Positions 7,505 through 15,290 of a stretch of 15,631 nucleotides of DNA are shown here, piece after piece (the first letter of the stretch is position 1; each line of letters opens with the position of its first letter). The translations under genes were made by a program, and so were the position numbers. Origin of the DNA: Immundisolibacteraceae bacterium (GTDB taxonomy: Bacteria; Pseudomonadota; Gammaproteobacteria; Immundisolibacterales; Immundisolibacteraceae); the NCBI GenBank assembly GCA_016763355.1, contig JAESTY010000221.1:1-15631 (forward strand), read 5' to 3'. The notes under the pieces are model-generated. The model did no database searches, was not told the DNA's origin, and saw only the letters and a program-made list of their open reading frames with translations.

Positions 7505-8746
7505 CTAAAACAGTAACGAATCTTCGAATTGATCGCGAATTCGCGCTGCCCGATTGCGTAACCTGGTGGCTTCAGCAGGCTGCTGCTGTCGTTCGCGAAA
7601 ATCTGCAAGCTGAGTCAGCAGCGTGGCAGTAACTGGCGATGCTGGACCAATATCTTTACCCATAATGCCCAGTGCTAGCTGGTACTGCTTGTCGGCTAAT
7701 TCAAACAGGCCCATCTCTTCAAAAAGACGAGCCAGATTACCGTGATAGAGCGCCACATTTGGATGACTAGCGCCCATCAGTTTTGCTTCCAGTTCCAGGG
7801 ATTGTTCAAACAGCGCGCGTGCTTTGGCAAACTCCTGACGCCGCTGACACATCAGCGCCATATTATTCAGCGCGGTAGACACCGCTGAATGTTCCTCGCC
7901 ATGGTGACGACGAACCACAGACAGCGCTTTTTCGTGACACTGCTCTGCCTTGTCAAAATTTTCCTTCGCGGTGTAGAGCAGTCCCATATTATTAAGAATC
8001 ATCGCCACATCCAGGTGCTGTTCACCCATCGCATCTGAAACGATCTCCAAAGCCCATTCGTAAAGCGCCTCTGCTTCTTCCAGGCAGTTCTGCTCTCGAT
8101 AATATTCAGCAAGATTATTCAGAGAGATGGCAACTTCGGGATGATTAGAACCCATGGTCTCCAAGCGTATCCGTAGCGACTGCTGGCAGAGCAGTTCGGT
8201 CTCCAGTTTACGGCCCTGCTTACGATAGATCTCAGCAAGATTATTTAAGCAGGTAGCCGTTGCCGGATGGCTTGAGCCAAATTCAACTTCAATCAACTTC
8301 AATGAACGTTGCTGCTGATGCAGGGCTTCTGCGTAACGACCCGTGGTCGTGTAGAGCACGGATAAATTGTTTAGCACCGTAGCCAGTGCCCGCCGGTCTT
8401 TATCCTGTTCGTCTTCACTTCCAAAAATCCCGGCTAGCTTCAAATAGCGGTTTTCGGCCTGTTCAAAACAGCCACTTTCCCGCAGAAACTCAGCAAGACG
8501 ATTTTGCAAAATTAAATAGTCATCGCGATGGTGGTCAAACGCGAGATTCCCAGTCGCTGTCGGGGTAGTCCAACCGGAACTAATTAAACCATTGTTTACC
8601 TGGGCGGAAATTCCCCCGGGTCTGGTCGTTGCTGCAGGTGTGTCATTCCCCTGCACGACCTGGTGCCCCGAAAGCAGGTCTGCTCGTTCTTCCGCTGTGA
8701 CATCCTCACCCTTTTTCTTATCCATATCTCTTATGCTCAAATCCAT
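7505..8746 (-). CDS. Kinesin-light-chain-type tetratricopeptide repeat protein
   Basis: A 413-residue protein with no signal peptide or membrane segment, so probably cytoplasmic. After a polar, low-complexity first 70 residues and one degenerate repeat, seven consecutive 42-residue TPR units run from about 120 to the end. Typical elements are LNNLAEIYRKQG followed by a second helix and a linker such as GSNHPEVA. The 42-residue period and the HP-containing linker are those of the kinesin light chain type. Such repeats bind protein partners; no catalytic domain is present and the partner is unknown. The start is uncertain: ATG 8746 lacks a ribosome site, ATG 8725 has a weak AAGAG, and a strong AAGGAGG lies 45 nt upstream. 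It is monocistronic as far as can be seen. Confidence 0.85.
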   Translation of the reverse strand: MDLSIRDMDKKKGEDVTAEERADLLSGHQVVQGNDTPAATTRPGGISAQVNNGLISSGWTTPTATGNLAFDHHRDDYLILQNRLAEFLRESGCFEQAENRYLKLAGIFGSEDEQDKDRRALATVLNNLSVLYTTTGRYAEALHQQQRSLKLIEVEFGSSHPATATCLNNLAEIYRKQGRKLETELLCQQSLRIRLETMGSNHPEVAISLNNLAEYYREQNCLEEAEALYEWALEIVSDAMGEQHLDVAMILNNMGLLYTAKENFDKAEQCHEKALSVVRRHHGEEHSAVSTALNNMALMCQRRQEFAKARALFEQSLELEAKLMGASHPNVALYHGNLARLFEEMGLFELADKQYQLALGIMGKDIGPASPVTATLLTQLADFRERQQQPAEATRLRNRAARIRDQFEDSLLF

Positions 8747-8755
8747 AGTTAGCAA

Positions 8756-9098
8756 GTAGCGATCTACTGTTTTTTTTGAATAGTTATCCAGCCTCCTTCT
8801 TATTCGACACTTTAGCGCTGCTCTTGAACGAAATTAGCCTAATTGAATAACCTTTTTTAGTAGTGCTACAGATAACCGATCGATTGGTTTACTAACCAGG
8901 CATAAATAAAAACAAAAATCTCATCTCCTAAAATTTTAATTTATAAAAAACAACAGTTTATAAAAAATTGACCACGAAATTAAAAACAAAAAAAACGTCG
9001 TCGAATAACCCCAACGGAGCTTTTCAACGACGCATATATACGACTAATCACTAACCCCGCTGTGATGAATTCCTGGGATTACATTCCAAGCAGAGAAA
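8756..9098. other. AT-rich intergenic region upstream of the TPR gene
   Basis: This 343-nt gap lies between two minus-strand genes. Its right part holds the terminator of the isomerase-like gene (8988-9032). The middle (about 8870-8990) is strongly AT-rich, with two copies of TTTATAAAAAA (8940-8950 and 8957-8967). The left part carries an orphan Shine-Dalgarno-like AAGGAGG on the minus strand (8792-8798). The TPR promoter is presumably here, but no hexamer pair stands out. I see no RNA gene. Confidence 0.6.
8988..9032 (-). terminator. Rho-independent terminator of the isomerase-like gene
   Basis: On the minus strand, CGTCGTTGAA (9023-9032) pairs with TTCGACGACG (8996-9005), giving a 10-bp stem with one G-U pair. 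The loop is 17 nt, and eight U follow directly (8988-8995). It lies 67 nt downstream of the stop codon at 9099. The loop is longer than usual, but the stem and U-tract are convincing. Confidence 0.75.
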
Positions 9099-9701
9099 TC
9101 ACAAGGGTGGTTTCAAATTAGCGCCAAGATCAACCAATCGTTCCTCCGCAAACTCTATTCGGTCGTTACCCCAGAAAATTTCCTCACCAATCATAAAAAT
9201 GGGTACGCCGTAGGCGCCAAGCTCCTCTGCATGGGCCCAGTTATCATCGAGTACTTTAAGCCGAACGGGATCATCAACCGCGGCAGCCAATTCGTCCCGA
9301 TCAAGACCTGCCTGAGTGCCGGCACCGAGTAGAACATCCAGGTCACCAATATCTTTGCCCTGGGTCCATTCGGCCTGCATCACCAACAAGATATATTCGC
9401 GCAAACGGCCGCGTTCCTCGGCCAGCAATGATCCGGCGCCGGCACGAGTTGGATCCGTGGTTTTTGGCGGTGGCACAAACGGAATGCCAAGCCGATCAGC
9501 CCAACGTTTGCCATCCTGGCGCGCAATATGGATTTTTTTAGCAGCGCGTTCCGGTGAAGAACGGCCACTCCAACCACCGAGTGCGCGCCATTCAAATTCG
9601 GCATTGTAGTTATCAATCAACCGAAACATCGAGCGGGTAGCCAGGTAGCAATAGGGGCTACGAAAGTTATAAAAAAGCTTAATTTTTACGGGTTCGGCCA
9701 T
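9099..9701 (-). CDS. DsbA-fold 2-hydroxychromene-2-carboxylate isomerase-like protein
   Basis: A 200-residue thioredoxin/DsbA-fold protein of the kappa-GST/HCCA isomerase group. The active-site loop reads FRSPYCYLA (13-21), with serine (S15) where DsbA has its first cysteine, as in HCCA isomerases that bind glutathione. Near the C-terminus, YGVPIFMIGEEIFWGNDRIEF provides the cis-proline and the conserved GNDR stretch. Known members isomerise ring-cleavage intermediates in naphthalene-type degradation, but many homologues have unknown substrates, so only the fold is sure. ATG 9701 has an excellent AAGGAGC seven bases upstream. It is divergent from a D-2-hydroxyacid dehydrogenase, which suggests a shared small-molecule pathway. 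C18 is an unusual extra thiol in the loop. Confidence 0.8.
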   Translation of the reverse strand: MAEPVKIKLFYNFRSPYCYLATRSMFRLIDNYNAEFEWRALGGWSGRSSPERAAKKIHIARQDGKRWADRLGIPFVPPPKTTDPTRAGAGSLLAEERGRLREYILLVMQAEWTQGKDIGDLDVLLGAGTQAGLDRDELAAAVDDPVRLKVLDDNWAHAEELGAYGVPIFMIGEEIFWGNDRIEFAEERLVDLGANLKPPL

Positions 9702-9901
9702 AACAGCTGCTCCTTAAATCTATATATTTATAGAGTCACAATCAGTGAATAGGGGTGGTTACAAGTGACGACTAATTTACACCAAATCCATCAGCGGACA
9801 CTGACTGACTAAAGCAGTTTTTGGCAGCACCTGATACCGGCCACTGCATTGGTACTAGCAGGGCCCCGGCTTAAGTGCAGACCAGCCATGAACTGTCAAT
9901 G

Positions 9902-9931
9902 TTGCCCTTAGTGGCCGTCGGCTAATAGAAT
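9902..9931 (+). promoter_or_regulatory. Possible sigma-70 promoter for the D-2-hydroxyacid dehydrogenase
   Basis: TTGCCC (9902-9907) and TAGAAT (9926-9931) are 18 nt apart, matching the -35 at four and the -10 at five of six positions. The transcript would have a leader of about 120 nt. Such matches also arise by chance, so this is tentative. The -10 falls in the inverted repeat at 9920-9936. Confidence 0.35.
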
Positions 9932-9936
9932 TAGCC
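9920..9936. promoter_or_regulatory. Inverted repeat overlapping the possible -10 (candidate operator)
   Basis: GGCTAA (9920-9925), a 5-nt spacer and TTAGCC (9931-9936) form a perfect 6-bp inverted repeat over the candidate -10. A second one, GCCTA-AAC-TAGGC, lies at 9953-9965. No regulator gene is adjacent, so any bound protein is unknown. Confidence 0.35.
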
Positions 9937-10060
9937 CATTAGCGTGGCTCCAGCCTAAACTAGGCCACCGCCGATCACCCCCAAATTCCCGACATCAATA
10001 ATAATTTCAAAGGATCCAAATAGATCAGTCGGGCTAACTGAAATTCAGGAGGAATATCTC

Positions 10061-11080
10061 ATGAGCAAATTACGCGTTCTTATATCCAACGACTGGATAT
10101 CCGATGTACTGGCCGATGCCCTTGGCAGCCTTGATGTTGAAATTATTCGCGGCACCCCGAATGTACCCCCGGGACCAACTATTTATGCCAAAGAAGACTG
10201 GCCTGAACTATTTGGCAACACCGACATTGCTCTGGTCAGCCCAATCACGGTTATTAGTCGTGAAATGATGCAAGCAGCACCTAAGCTAAAAGCCATCATG
10301 TCTCCGGTTATCGGCGTTGAATCCATTGACGTTGATGCGGCAACTGAACTCGGCATTATTGTTGGTCACGGTGCGACTCCAGAAAATTTTCTCGGTATGT
10401 CCGAAGCCACCATGTTGCTAATTTCTGCGCTAGCAATGCAGCTGCCCTTTAAAGAGCAGCTACTGCGCGACAATGCTCCGCGGCCAAAAGTACTCACCGC
10501 CTGTAGCGTCCGCCATCGCACCATTGGCTTGATCGGTATGGGTAGAATCGCTCGCGGTGTAGTTGAACGTCAACAGGGCTGGGAAACCGAAATTCAATAT
10601 GTTGATCCCTATGTCGATCAGGATAACGCGCCCGCTGGTGCTAAAAAAGTTGACATGGAAACCCTGTTAAAAACTAGTGATTTTGTCAGTGTCCATGTCA
10701 CCGTGACCGATGAAACCAAAGCGATGATTGGTGAAGCAGAACTGGTGATGATGAAACCCACCGCCTACCTGATCAACACCGCGCGCGGTGCTGCCCTGGA
10801 TGAAGTTGCGGTTGCTAATGCACTCAAAACCGGTGTTATCGCAGGAGCAGGCCTTGATGCGTTCATCGACGAGCCACTGCCAATGGATCATCCGTTCCGG
10901 GAACTGGACAACGTTATCCTCACCCCACATATGCTTGGCCATTCTAGAGATGTGATGGAGTCCTTGCCAGTTGCGGCGGTTGCCAATGTTGGCAACGTCA
11001 TCAAGGGTGAGCCACCGCTTTACACCAAAAACCCAGAGGTGATTGAACGCTGGAAAGCCCGTATCGCTGATATGAGCTAG
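10061..11080 (+). CDS. NAD-dependent D-2-hydroxyacid dehydrogenase family protein
   Basis: A 339-residue enzyme of the D-isomer-specific 2-hydroxyacid dehydrogenase family, interconverting a 2-oxoacid and a D-2-hydroxyacid with NAD(P). The Rossmann motif is GMGRIARG (159-166), and the acidic residue D182 at the end of the next strand suggests NAD preference. The catalytic residues are R242 (NTARGAALDE), E271 (DAFIDEP) and H290 (LTPHMLGHS). The N-terminal lid carries SPVIGVESIDVDAA. The substrate cannot be read from sequence; glycerate, phosphoglycerate and other hydroxyacids are all possible, and there is no ACT domain to suggest SerA. ATG 10061 has AGGAGG eight bases upstream. It is divergent from the isomerase-like gene and ends at a strong terminator. 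Confidence 0.93.
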   Translation: MSKLRVLISNDWISDVLADALGSLDVEIIRGTPNVPPGPTIYAKEDWPELFGNTDIALVSPITVISREMMQAAPKLKAIMSPVIGVESIDVDAATELGIIVGHGATPENFLGMSEATMLLISALAMQLPFKEQLLRDNAPRPKVLTACSVRHRTIGLIGMGRIARGVVERQQGWETEIQYVDPYVDQDNAPAGAKKVDMETLLKTSDFVSVHVTVTDETKAMIGEAELVMMKPTAYLINTARGAALDEVAVANALKTGVIAGAGLDAFIDEPLPMDHPFRELDNVILTPHMLGHSRDVMESLPVAAVANVGNVIKGEPPLYTKNPEVIERWKARIADMS

Positions 11081-11097
11081 TAGACCCACATCAAACG

Positions 11098-11137
11098 AAA
11101 AAAGGCCGGTGTAGCCATGCTACACCGGCCTTTTTTT
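11098..11137. terminator. Bidirectional rho-independent terminator
   Basis: A perfect 12-bp GC-rich stem (GGCCGGTGTAGC at 11104-11115 and its complement at 11119-11130) with a 3-nt loop is flanked by six A on the left and seven T on the right. It can therefore stop transcription from both directions: the dehydrogenase from the left and the transporter gene from the right. It is the strongest terminator in the window. Confidence 0.95.
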
Positions 11138-11202
11138 GTGGCCTATTTAAGCTAAATTAAAGCTGGACTGTATTGTTTCGAGCAGAACATTCAGTTCAAT
11201 GG

Positions 11203-12153
11203 TTATGCCACCAATAAATAAAGCCAGAACGGCAAGGTTCCAAAAAACAGCAACGTATTACCGACCATCAAGGTTGCCAGCAGTTCTGTATTAAGACCAA
11301 ATTCTTCGCTCAGAATAATCGTTGCCATCATGGTCGGCATAGCCGCTAATATCACCGTTGCACTGACCATCTCACTGCTGCCCAGGATGAATTCACCAAC
11401 CAATAATACCAACGCCGGAATCAACATCAATTTAACCACTGCAACCACTGCAATCGCCCGCGGGTAACGCCGCACGCTGGCCAGACTCAGGGACATGCCG
11501 ACCGTGAGCAACATACAGGGCATGGTCGCCTGGCCAACCATATCTGCTGCCTTATCAATACCAGAAGGTAAGCTGATACCTGCTAAATTGAACCCCAAAG
11601 CAATAAAAAATGCCCATATTGGTGGCAATTTAAGAATTCGACCCAGCAACGCGCTGGGTGAGGCTTTTTCACTGTCTGAACTGCCAAAATGCAAGGCTAT
11701 CCAGAACCCCAGGGTCCACAGCAAGGGCGCTAATCCCATAATATCCGCGTAAATCGCATATCGAGAAGCGGCCACACCAAACACGGCCGCAACCACCGGA
11801 ATACCCATAGATATCAGGTTGCCAAAGCCACAGGCAAGTATCACCGCGCCAATCTCGGCCCGACCGGAAACACCAGCCAGAGGGACCACTAAACGACCTA
11901 ACAGTGCGCCGACAAAAATACTAAAAACAGTAAGCCCCGGCACCCAAAGCATCTCAGCATCTAGATCCGCATGAGTAATGACGCTAAATGCCAATGCCGG
12001 GTAAGTCACATACATCACCAAAGCCCCAAGCACCCGCCGCATAACTAGCGCATCGATGCCAGCCGGTGTTAATCGACGCCAGATATAACCACAGAAAATA
12101 ACCGCCATCACCGGCACTAGCGCCTGATCAACTGCACCTGCCAGGCTGTTCAA
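11203..12153 (-). CDS. AEC-family (auxin efflux carrier-like) permease
   Basis: A 316-residue, highly hydrophobic inner-membrane protein with about ten predicted membrane helices in the two-half arrangement of the AEC family. The start LVPVMAVIFCGYIWRR is the typical first helix. The ACGFGNLISMGIPVV stretch and the IPALVLLVG and LAAMPTMMATIILSEEFG regions resemble the central and C-terminal parts of malonate/malate carriers in this family. Known bacterial members move carboxylates, but the substrate here is unknown. The start is TTG 12153: an in-frame stop lies two codons upstream and the next ATG would remove most of helix 1. GAGG lies 11 nt before the TTG. The gene is convergent with the dehydrogenase. 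Confidence 0.88.
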   Translation of the reverse strand: MNSLAGAVDQALVPVMAVIFCGYIWRRLTPAGIDALVMRRVLGALVMYVTYPALAFSVITHADLDAEMLWVPGLTVFSIFVGALLGRLVVPLAGVSGRAEIGAVILACGFGNLISMGIPVVAAVFGVAASRYAIYADIMGLAPLLWTLGFWIALHFGSSDSEKASPSALLGRILKLPPIWAFFIALGFNLAGISLPSGIDKAADMVGQATMPCMLLTVGMSLSLASVRRYPRAIAVVAVVKLMLIPALVLLVGEFILGSSEMVSATVILAAMPTMMATIILSEEFGLNTELLATLMVGNTLLFFGTLPFWLYLLVA

Positions 12154-12394
12154 TTTTTACCCATCCTCAAATCAGTCACACCATATAAATTTAAGTCATT
12201 AATTTTTAGCTTGTTAGCAACCGATCACACTTGCAAGGACCGTCGTAAACAAAGTGTGCTTTGCTAGTAGCAGCCAAATAACCGCCCTAAAAAAGCCGGC
12301 GCACTATATCATTGCCCCAATCTAGTTAATCGATCAACCGATTGGCTCTCAGAACGTTTTCATCACATCAATATTCCTCATATGGGCGAGCTGA

Positions 12395-13468
12395 ATGACC
12401 AAACCCATGAACACGACCGTGACCCCTTCAATCTCAAAACAAGATATTGAATACCAACAAAAGGCACTTGGGGAAGTCTCCAGGACCTTCGCACTAACTA
12501 TTCCTTTACTACCGGAACAACTAGAACAGGCGGTTGGTAACGCCTACCTGCTTTGTAGGATCGCCGATACCATCGAGGACGACGAAGCCCTGAGCAATGA
12601 TGATAAGGCTCAGTTCAGTCGCCAATTTATCGAATTAGTGAATGGGGGCAGTGGGGCCGACAGCTATGCTGCAACTCTTGCACCACAACTCGGTGAAAAA
12701 ACCCCTGAAGGTGAACGCGACCTGGTGGCCAATACTAGCCAGGTGCTTGATATCACTCGTCAACTTAACAGCGACCAGATAGAGGCCATTAATACCTGTG
12801 TTTCGAGTATGGCCACCGGCATGCCGGAATTTCAACAAAACCTTACCGCAAACGGGCTGCCAGATATGGCCACCCTGAACAGCTACTGCTATTACGTCGC
12901 CGGTGTCGTCGGTGAGATGCTAACTAAATTGTTTTGCGACTATTCAGAAAAAATAGCCCTGCGCAAAGAAGCATTAACCAAATTGGCTTTCTCGTTTGGC
13001 CAGGGGTTACAGCTCACCAACATACTCAAAGATATCTGGGTAGATCAAAAGCGCGGTGTCTGCTGGCTACCGCAGGACCTGTTCAGCCGCTATGGGTATG
13101 ATCTGAAAGACCTTAAAGACATGAATGCCAATCCATCGCTGACTGCGGGAATGCAACACCTGGTTGGCGTGACCCGTTACCATCTCGGCAGCGCGCTGGA
13201 TTACGCCCTGTCCATTCCCAGACAGGAAAAAGAGATCCGCCAGTTTCTGGTTTTTCCCCTGTTATTAGCCTTGTTGACCCTGCGTAAAATCCATAATAAT
13301 TGTGCTGATCCAGACGGCAGCTCGATTAAAATTTCACGTCGTAGTGTGATGCTGAGTGCATTGTTCGTGAAGTTCGGCGCCCATCACGACAGAACTCTTA
13401 GACAATTGATCAAAATGTTGACCAGGAACCTGCCAAACGTCCCACCATCGCCTCTGGGAAGCGTTTAA
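12395..13468 (+). CDS. Squalene/phytoene synthase family protein (squalene synthase-like)
   Basis: A 357-residue head-to-head prenyl synthase of the trans-IPPS class that probably joins two farnesyl diphosphates to squalene. The first aspartate motif is DTIEDD (58-63), the second DIWVD (213-217). SRTFALTIPLLP (29-40), YCYYVAGVVGEMLTKLF (164-180) and GLQLTNILKDIWVD are signature stretches. The YVAGVVGEMLTKLF stretch resembles eukaryotic-type squalene synthases more than CrtB. The second motif usually ends ED; here it ends VD, but both aspartates remain. The C-terminus has a hydrophobic stretch (about 285-297). ATG 12395 has a poor ribosome site (GAG four bases upstream). It abuts ispH directly. 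Squalene would serve hopanoid or sterol synthesis, but no such genes are visible here. Confidence 0.88.
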   Translation: MTKPMNTTVTPSISKQDIEYQQKALGEVSRTFALTIPLLPEQLEQAVGNAYLLCRIADTIEDDEALSNDDKAQFSRQFIELVNGGSGADSYAATLAPQLGEKTPEGERDLVANTSQVLDITRQLNSDQIEAINTCVSSMATGMPEFQQNLTANGLPDMATLNSYCYYVAGVVGEMLTKLFCDYSEKIALRKEALTKLAFSFGQGLQLTNILKDIWVDQKRGVCWLPQDLFSRYGYDLKDLKDMNANPSLTAGMQHLVGVTRYHLGSALDYALSIPRQEKEIRQFLVFPLLLALLTLRKIHNNCADPDGSSIKISRRSVMLSALFVKFGAHHDRTLRQLIKMLTRNLPNVPPSPLGSV

Positions 13469-14389
13469 ATGAAAATCTTACTAGCACAGCCAAGAGGGTT
13501 TTGCGCCGGCGTAGTACGGGCCATAGACATTGTTGATAAAGCCCTTGAGCTTTATGGGGCCCCTGTCTACGTGCTCCATGAGATAGTCCATAACCAAAAG
13601 GTGCTAGCAGACCTCACCGCCAAGGGAGCGGTTTTCGTAGAGACCCTTGAAGAAATACCCATCGGTGCCCACGCAATTTTTAGCGCACATGGGGTATCTA
13701 AAGTAATTGTCGGTAAAGCGGAGCAAAGAGAATTAGTAATTCTAGATGCCAGCTGCCCATTGGTTACCAAAGTACACCTGCAAAGTCTGCAGTATGAAAA
13801 GGAAGGCTACGAGGTGATTGTTATCGGCCACCAGGGCCACCCGGAAGTCGACGGCATCTGCGGAAATTTAGAAAATTTTCATGTTGTCGACTGCGTCGCT
13901 GATATCGAAGCTCTTCCCGATACAACAAATAAGCGCTTTGCTTATGTCACACAGACCACATTATCGGTCGACGACACCCGAGAACTTCTTGATGCACTGA
14001 CCTTGAAAATCCCCAACATCACCGGACCCGATATCAAAGACATCTGCTACGCCACTCAAAACCGCCAGAACGCAGTCAAATCGATCGCCGACCATGTCGA
14101 ATTAATGCTGATTATCGGCGCTGACAATAGCTCGAATTCAAACCGCCTAAAAGAAGTCGCCAGTGCCAAGGATGTGACCGCATACCGCATCCAATCAGCC
14201 TCTGAGCTCCAGACCGCCTGGTTCGATGGCGTCAACACCGTCGGCATTAGTGCGGGTGCTTCGACGCCCGAAGAGCTGGTATCCGAGGTGGTGACTGAGC
14301 TGCAAAGAAATTTCAGCGCAGAAGTTAGTCTTCACCCTGGGGTTGAAGAGACTATCCAGTTTCGCCTGCCTCGACAATTACAGGGCTAG
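13469..14389 (+). CDS. ispH: 4-hydroxy-3-methylbut-2-enyl diphosphate reductase
   Basis: The last enzyme of the MEP pathway. It reduces HMBPP to IPP and DMAPP using a [4Fe-4S] cluster. The cluster ligands are C12 (PRGFCAGV), C96 (ASCPLVTKVH) and C193 (DICYATQNRQ). Active-site H41, H74, H124 and E126 match the E. coli numbering (E. coli C197 corresponds to C193 here). The 306-residue length is typical. The ATG follows the TAA of the squalene/phytoene synthase with no base between, so the two are very likely one transcript. In many gammaproteobacteria ispH lies instead beside ileS-lspA-fkpB, so this context is unusual. It might be a second copy, but the window cannot tell. Confidence 0.97.
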   Translation: MKILLAQPRGFCAGVVRAIDIVDKALELYGAPVYVLHEIVHNQKVLADLTAKGAVFVETLEEIPIGAHAIFSAHGVSKVIVGKAEQRELVILDASCPLVTKVHLQSLQYEKEGYEVIVIGHQGHPEVDGICGNLENFHVVDCVADIEALPDTTNKRFAYVTQTTLSVDDTRELLDALTLKIPNITGPDIKDICYATQNRQNAVKSIADHVELMLIIGADNSSNSNRLKEVASAKDVTAYRIQSASELQTAWFDGVNTVGISAGASTPEELVSEVVTELQRNFSAEVSLHPGVEETIQFRLPRQLQG

Positions 14390-14507
14390 TTCTGTCTGAC
14401 CCAGGCCAACTAGCAAGGCCTATTCAACATTGTTGATTTCGAAGAGCACAGCAATGCAAATTAATCATGGTCGCTGCTCGCTATCTCGATTCAATAGCTG
14501 GTAGAGA

Positions 14508-15221
14508 CTATTTACCCAGTGACGCCAGGTAATCAAAATTAGCCAGCGAGGCTAATTGCAGGTAAATCAGCTCAAGGGCATTTTGCTCAAACAAACCTAG
14601 CAGATCGGTTTCTGACAGCCCGTTGAGCTTTGATCTGTTAATTGTCATAAAACCACCCACTGAGGCTTCCTCCTCATCTCCAAACGAAAAGTTGGCTTGC
14701 TCCAGTAGGCCCAATTGTTTGATTCGCGCGGTGAACTTTAACGACTGCTCACGCTCGCGCTGATATTCAGAAGCAAAGGCAACTGCGTTTTGAGTAAATT
14801 CGCTTTGCGAGCCTGTGCTATCGAATAATTTAGTGCCCTGTTGCTCATTAAAACCAGGGTAATCCTCGTCTATACAGACCGAATAATCATTACCGTCACG
14901 TCGAGGAGCAAGGATAAACGGGTACATCCGGGCATAGGCAGGGATATAACGGCCGGTCCATTGATCTTTTTCATCGACGAAAAAATTGACCTCTTTACCA
15001 AGGCCTAGTACCGCAATCGGCACAATTAATTCGTGATCAGCCACAAACACAATCGGTTGCTCTAATGCCACTCTGGCAAATTCACTTAGGATAACGGGCA
15101 AAAACCGAGCAGTCTTACAGTGCCCGTAATCACCCAGTGGACTTATCATCCACTGCTCGTGCTTCCTTGTGTCTAGAACAACCGTATTGGTGAAGAGCAG
15201 TGGATTTGCTGAAACCGTCAT
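14508..15221 (-). CDS. SapC-family protein
   Basis: A 237-residue protein matching the SapC family, named after a gene downstream of the Campylobacter S-layer protein gene. The family has no established biochemical role. Diagnostic stretches are LPVILSEFARVALEQPIVFV (41-60), VPIAVLGLGKEVNFFVDE (67-84) and WTGRYIPAYARMYPFILA (88-105), followed by CIDED and a GTKLFD motif. There is no clear signal peptide or membrane segment. The ATG at 15221 has no clear ribosome site. The stop is convergent with ispH, 118 nt away. It follows the acidic-protein gene in the same direction after a 69-nt gap, but I cannot say whether they share a transcript. Confidence 0.85.
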   Translation of the reverse strand: MTVSANPLLFTNTVVLDTRKHEQWMISPLGDYGHCKTARFLPVILSEFARVALEQPIVFVADHELIVPIAVLGLGKEVNFFVDEKDQWTGRYIPAYARMYPFILAPRRDGNDYSVCIDEDYPGFNEQQGTKLFDSTGSQSEFTQNAVAFASEYQREREQSLKFTARIKQLGLLEQANFSFGDEEEASVGGFMTINRSKLNGLSETDLLGLFEQNALELIYLQLASLANFDYLASLGK

Positions 15222-15290
15222 CCAGGGAACGGAGTGACTAGGTAGCTATTGGCAACAGCCAGCACCTGACAACTCGAAAATTTAATCAAA

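Larger units (their letters stand above)
9702..10060. other. Divergent regulatory region, isomerase-like gene / D-2-hydroxyacid dehydrogenase
   Basis: This 359-nt gap has no coding potential. Near 9709-9732 is the Shine-Dalgarno and an AT-rich stretch for the leftward gene. Near 9900-9970 lie two inverted repeats and a possible rightward promoter, listed separately. AGGAGG for the dehydrogenase is at 10047-10052. The heptamer GGGCTAA at 10031-10037 repeats the arm of the first inverted repeat. I see no RNA gene. Confidence 0.6.

Noticed and set aside
9721..9749. Possible promoter TTCACT-N17-TATATA for the isomerase-like gene (minus strand)
   Set aside because: The transcript would start within the Shine-Dalgarno, only about 13 nt before the ATG, so it could not be translated normally.
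12382..12453. Short open frame starting at ATG 12382 overlapping the start of the squalene/phytoene synthase
   Set aside because: It is about 23 codons in another frame with no ribosome site; a leader peptide is conceivable but unsupported.
14403..14421. Inverted repeat AGGCC/GGCCT between ispH and sapC as a terminator
   Set aside because: The stem is only 5 bp and no U-tract follows in either direction.
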